Below are positions 13,594-14,049 of a stretch of 14,049 nt of DNA, one piece after another; position 1 is the first letter of the stretch; every line of letters starts with the position of its first letter. Source of the DNA: Deltaproteobacteria bacterium (GTDB lineage: Bacteria; Myxococcota; UBA796; SXON01). The stretch spans positions 1 to 14,049 of the forward strand of contig CANKNP010000105.1 in NCBI GenBank assembly GCA_947483545.1. The letters are read 5' to 3'. The notes under the pieces were generated by a model. That model searched no databases. It worked only from the letters and a program-made list of their open reading frames with translations, and was not told the DNA's origin. Both the position numbers and the translations under genes were made by a program.

Positions 13594-13650
13594 ATGTATC
13601 ATGTATCATGTATCATGTATCATGTATCATGTATCATGTATCATGTATCA
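13594..13650 (+). repeat. Right heptamer array, (ATGTATC)x8
   Basis: Eight perfect head-to-tail copies of ATGTATC (13594-13649) plus one A. Because 7 is not a multiple of 3, all forward frames read the same MYHVSCI peptide without stops, so the open frames here are artefacts. The array is A/T-rich in a G+C-rich setting. Perfect copies suggest recent slippage expansion and variable copy number between strains. Confidence 0.97.
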
Positions 13651-13695
13651 CCGATTCCGGGGTTCGACGCCTGACCCCGAACGCCTTGTTGCCTG

Positions 13696-13734
13696 CGTGG
13701 TTCACGCTCCCTCCGGGGTCGGAGGGGAACCACG
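13696..13734. repeat. Two-part hairpin beside the 292-bp element
   Basis: CGTGGTTC (13696-13703) pairs with GAACCACG (13727-13734). Inside, CCCTCC (13709-13714) pairs with GGAGGG (13721-13726) around a six-base loop, with five unpaired bases on the left side. It is stable enough to be a structured RNA or terminator, but no T-run follows and no gene ends nearby. Confidence 0.55.
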
Positions 13735-13753
13735 AGGGCACGAAGTGCTCGAA

Positions 13754-13891
13754 GGTTCTCGCGAAGGCGCGGAGGCGCAAAGGAAGAAGGGGAATGATGC
13801 CAGTATTTCCTCATCTAACGCCAGCTTGTCGGCGTCAGCGTCCGGAGCTTCGCCCAATTCCGCTTTGCGCCCTTGCGGCTTTGCGAGACCC
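13754..13891. repeat. Imperfect long inverted repeat with ~76-bp centre
   Basis: Arms 13754-13784 and 13861-13891 match as reverse complements at 23 of 31 positions, including a 9-bp GGCGCAAAG block and a TCTCGC block. Arms rich in GCGAAGGCGC and GCGCAAAGG motifs resemble interspersed palindromic repeats seen in large bacterial genomes. The centre has no gene. A hairpin-forming repeat family is the best guess. Confidence 0.55.
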
Positions 13892-13978
13892 CTCGGCGGC
13901 CTTCACCCCTACGAGCGCACCGCGGGCGCACGCCTGAAAAGTGATCCCGGCCCCCTGGTTGCCGGCCGCCGCTCTTGA

Positions 13979-14048
13979 TCGCAAGTCGACCGTCGATGTT
14001 CGGGTCTCGAAAGTCGGCGCTCGAATCTCGATCGTCGAGCCTCGACGT
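13979..14048. repeat. Degenerate heptamer lattice TCGRNNN, ten units, running to the window edge
   Basis: TCG occurs at 13979, 13986, 13993, 14000, 14007, 14014, 14021, 14028, 14035 and 14042, exactly every 7 bp. The fourth base is A in seven units, G in two and C in one; the last three vary freely (for example TCGACCG, TCGATGT, TCGAAAG). The fixed TCG with free spacer bases is unlike a slippage array and probably continues beyond the window. Confidence 0.85.
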
Positions 14049-14049
14049 C

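Larger units (their letters stand above)
13359..13650. mobile_element. 292-bp MITE-like element with heptamer-based terminal inverted repeats
   Basis: The left end (13359-13388) and the reverse complement of the right end (13621-13650) match at 25 of 30 positions. Both are built from 7-bp units of TGATACA type. The interior holds several strong hairpins and no credible gene. Transposase and target-site duplication were not seen, so a non-autonomous element, a structured repeat or two independent heptamer arrays all remain possible. The left end overlaps the last codons of the carboxypeptidase gene. Confidence 0.5.
13369..14049. other. 681-bp repeat-rich region without a credible gene
   Basis: All open frames here either read through the ATGTATC array, begin inside repeats or lack a ribosome site and normal codon bias. 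The content is the 292-bp heptamer-bounded element, a two-part hairpin, a long inverted repeat and the TCG lattice. About 85 bp between 13892 and 13978 shows nothing recognisable. Confidence 0.75.

Noticed and set aside
13372..13978. Short plus-strand open frames in the repeat region, including those reading MYHVSCI repeats
   Set aside because: They exist because the ATGTATC array lacks stops in any forward frame; there is no ribosome site and no conserved sequence.

Overview
This window is G+C-rich, almost fully coding DNA that most likely comes from a Myxococcota (myxobacterial-type) genome. The evidence is a gliding-motility MglA-type GTPase, a secreted protein built from MopE-type Asp/Cys metal-binding modules that ends in a MYXO-CTERM-like sorting tail, and strong third-position G/C codon use. 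The assignment rests on protein families and composition only.

Left part (1-6313): a minus-strand MglA-like small GTPase gene runs off the left edge. A 156-bp spacer separates it from two plus-strand genes for exported proteins. The first encodes a lipoprotein with an FN3-like domain and an arylsulfotransferase-like (ASST) domain. The second encodes a 1265-residue protein with a PHP/DUF3604-type metallohydrolase domain, about 13 and a half MopE-type modules and a MYXO-CTERM-like anchor. Part of its repeat region is a 336-bp tandem DNA duplication.

Middle (6426-9778): a cytoplasmic M1 zinc aminopeptidase fused to C-terminal HEAT repeats and a short coiled coil is followed 2 bp later by a gene for a small membrane protein with TPR-like helices. 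A hairpin and a candidate promoter lie between this pair and the next genes.

Right coding part (9934-13368): three closely spaced genes look like one operon. They encode a degenerate receiver (pseudo-receiver) protein, a Schlafen/AlbA_2-type putative DNA-binding protein with a RecG-related ATPase-like domain and winged helix, and an inner-membrane-anchored D-Ala-D-Ala carboxypeptidase-type (S11) enzyme. The AlbA_2 gene carries an in-frame array of six copies of a 19-bp sequence, better conserved than the DNA between the copies.

Right end (13369-14049): 681 bp without a credible gene, dense in repeats. It holds a 292-bp element with 30-bp terminal inverted repeats made of TGATACA-type heptamers (its left end supplies the stop codon of the carboxypeptidase gene), several strong hairpins, a separate imperfect inverted repeat, and a degenerate heptamer lattice (TCG at every seventh base, ten times in a row) that runs to the window edge. 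The intragenic 19-bp array, the terminal-inverted-repeat element and the TCG lattice are the least explained features. No complete defence system, phage module, CRISPR array, rRNA or tRNA was recognised.
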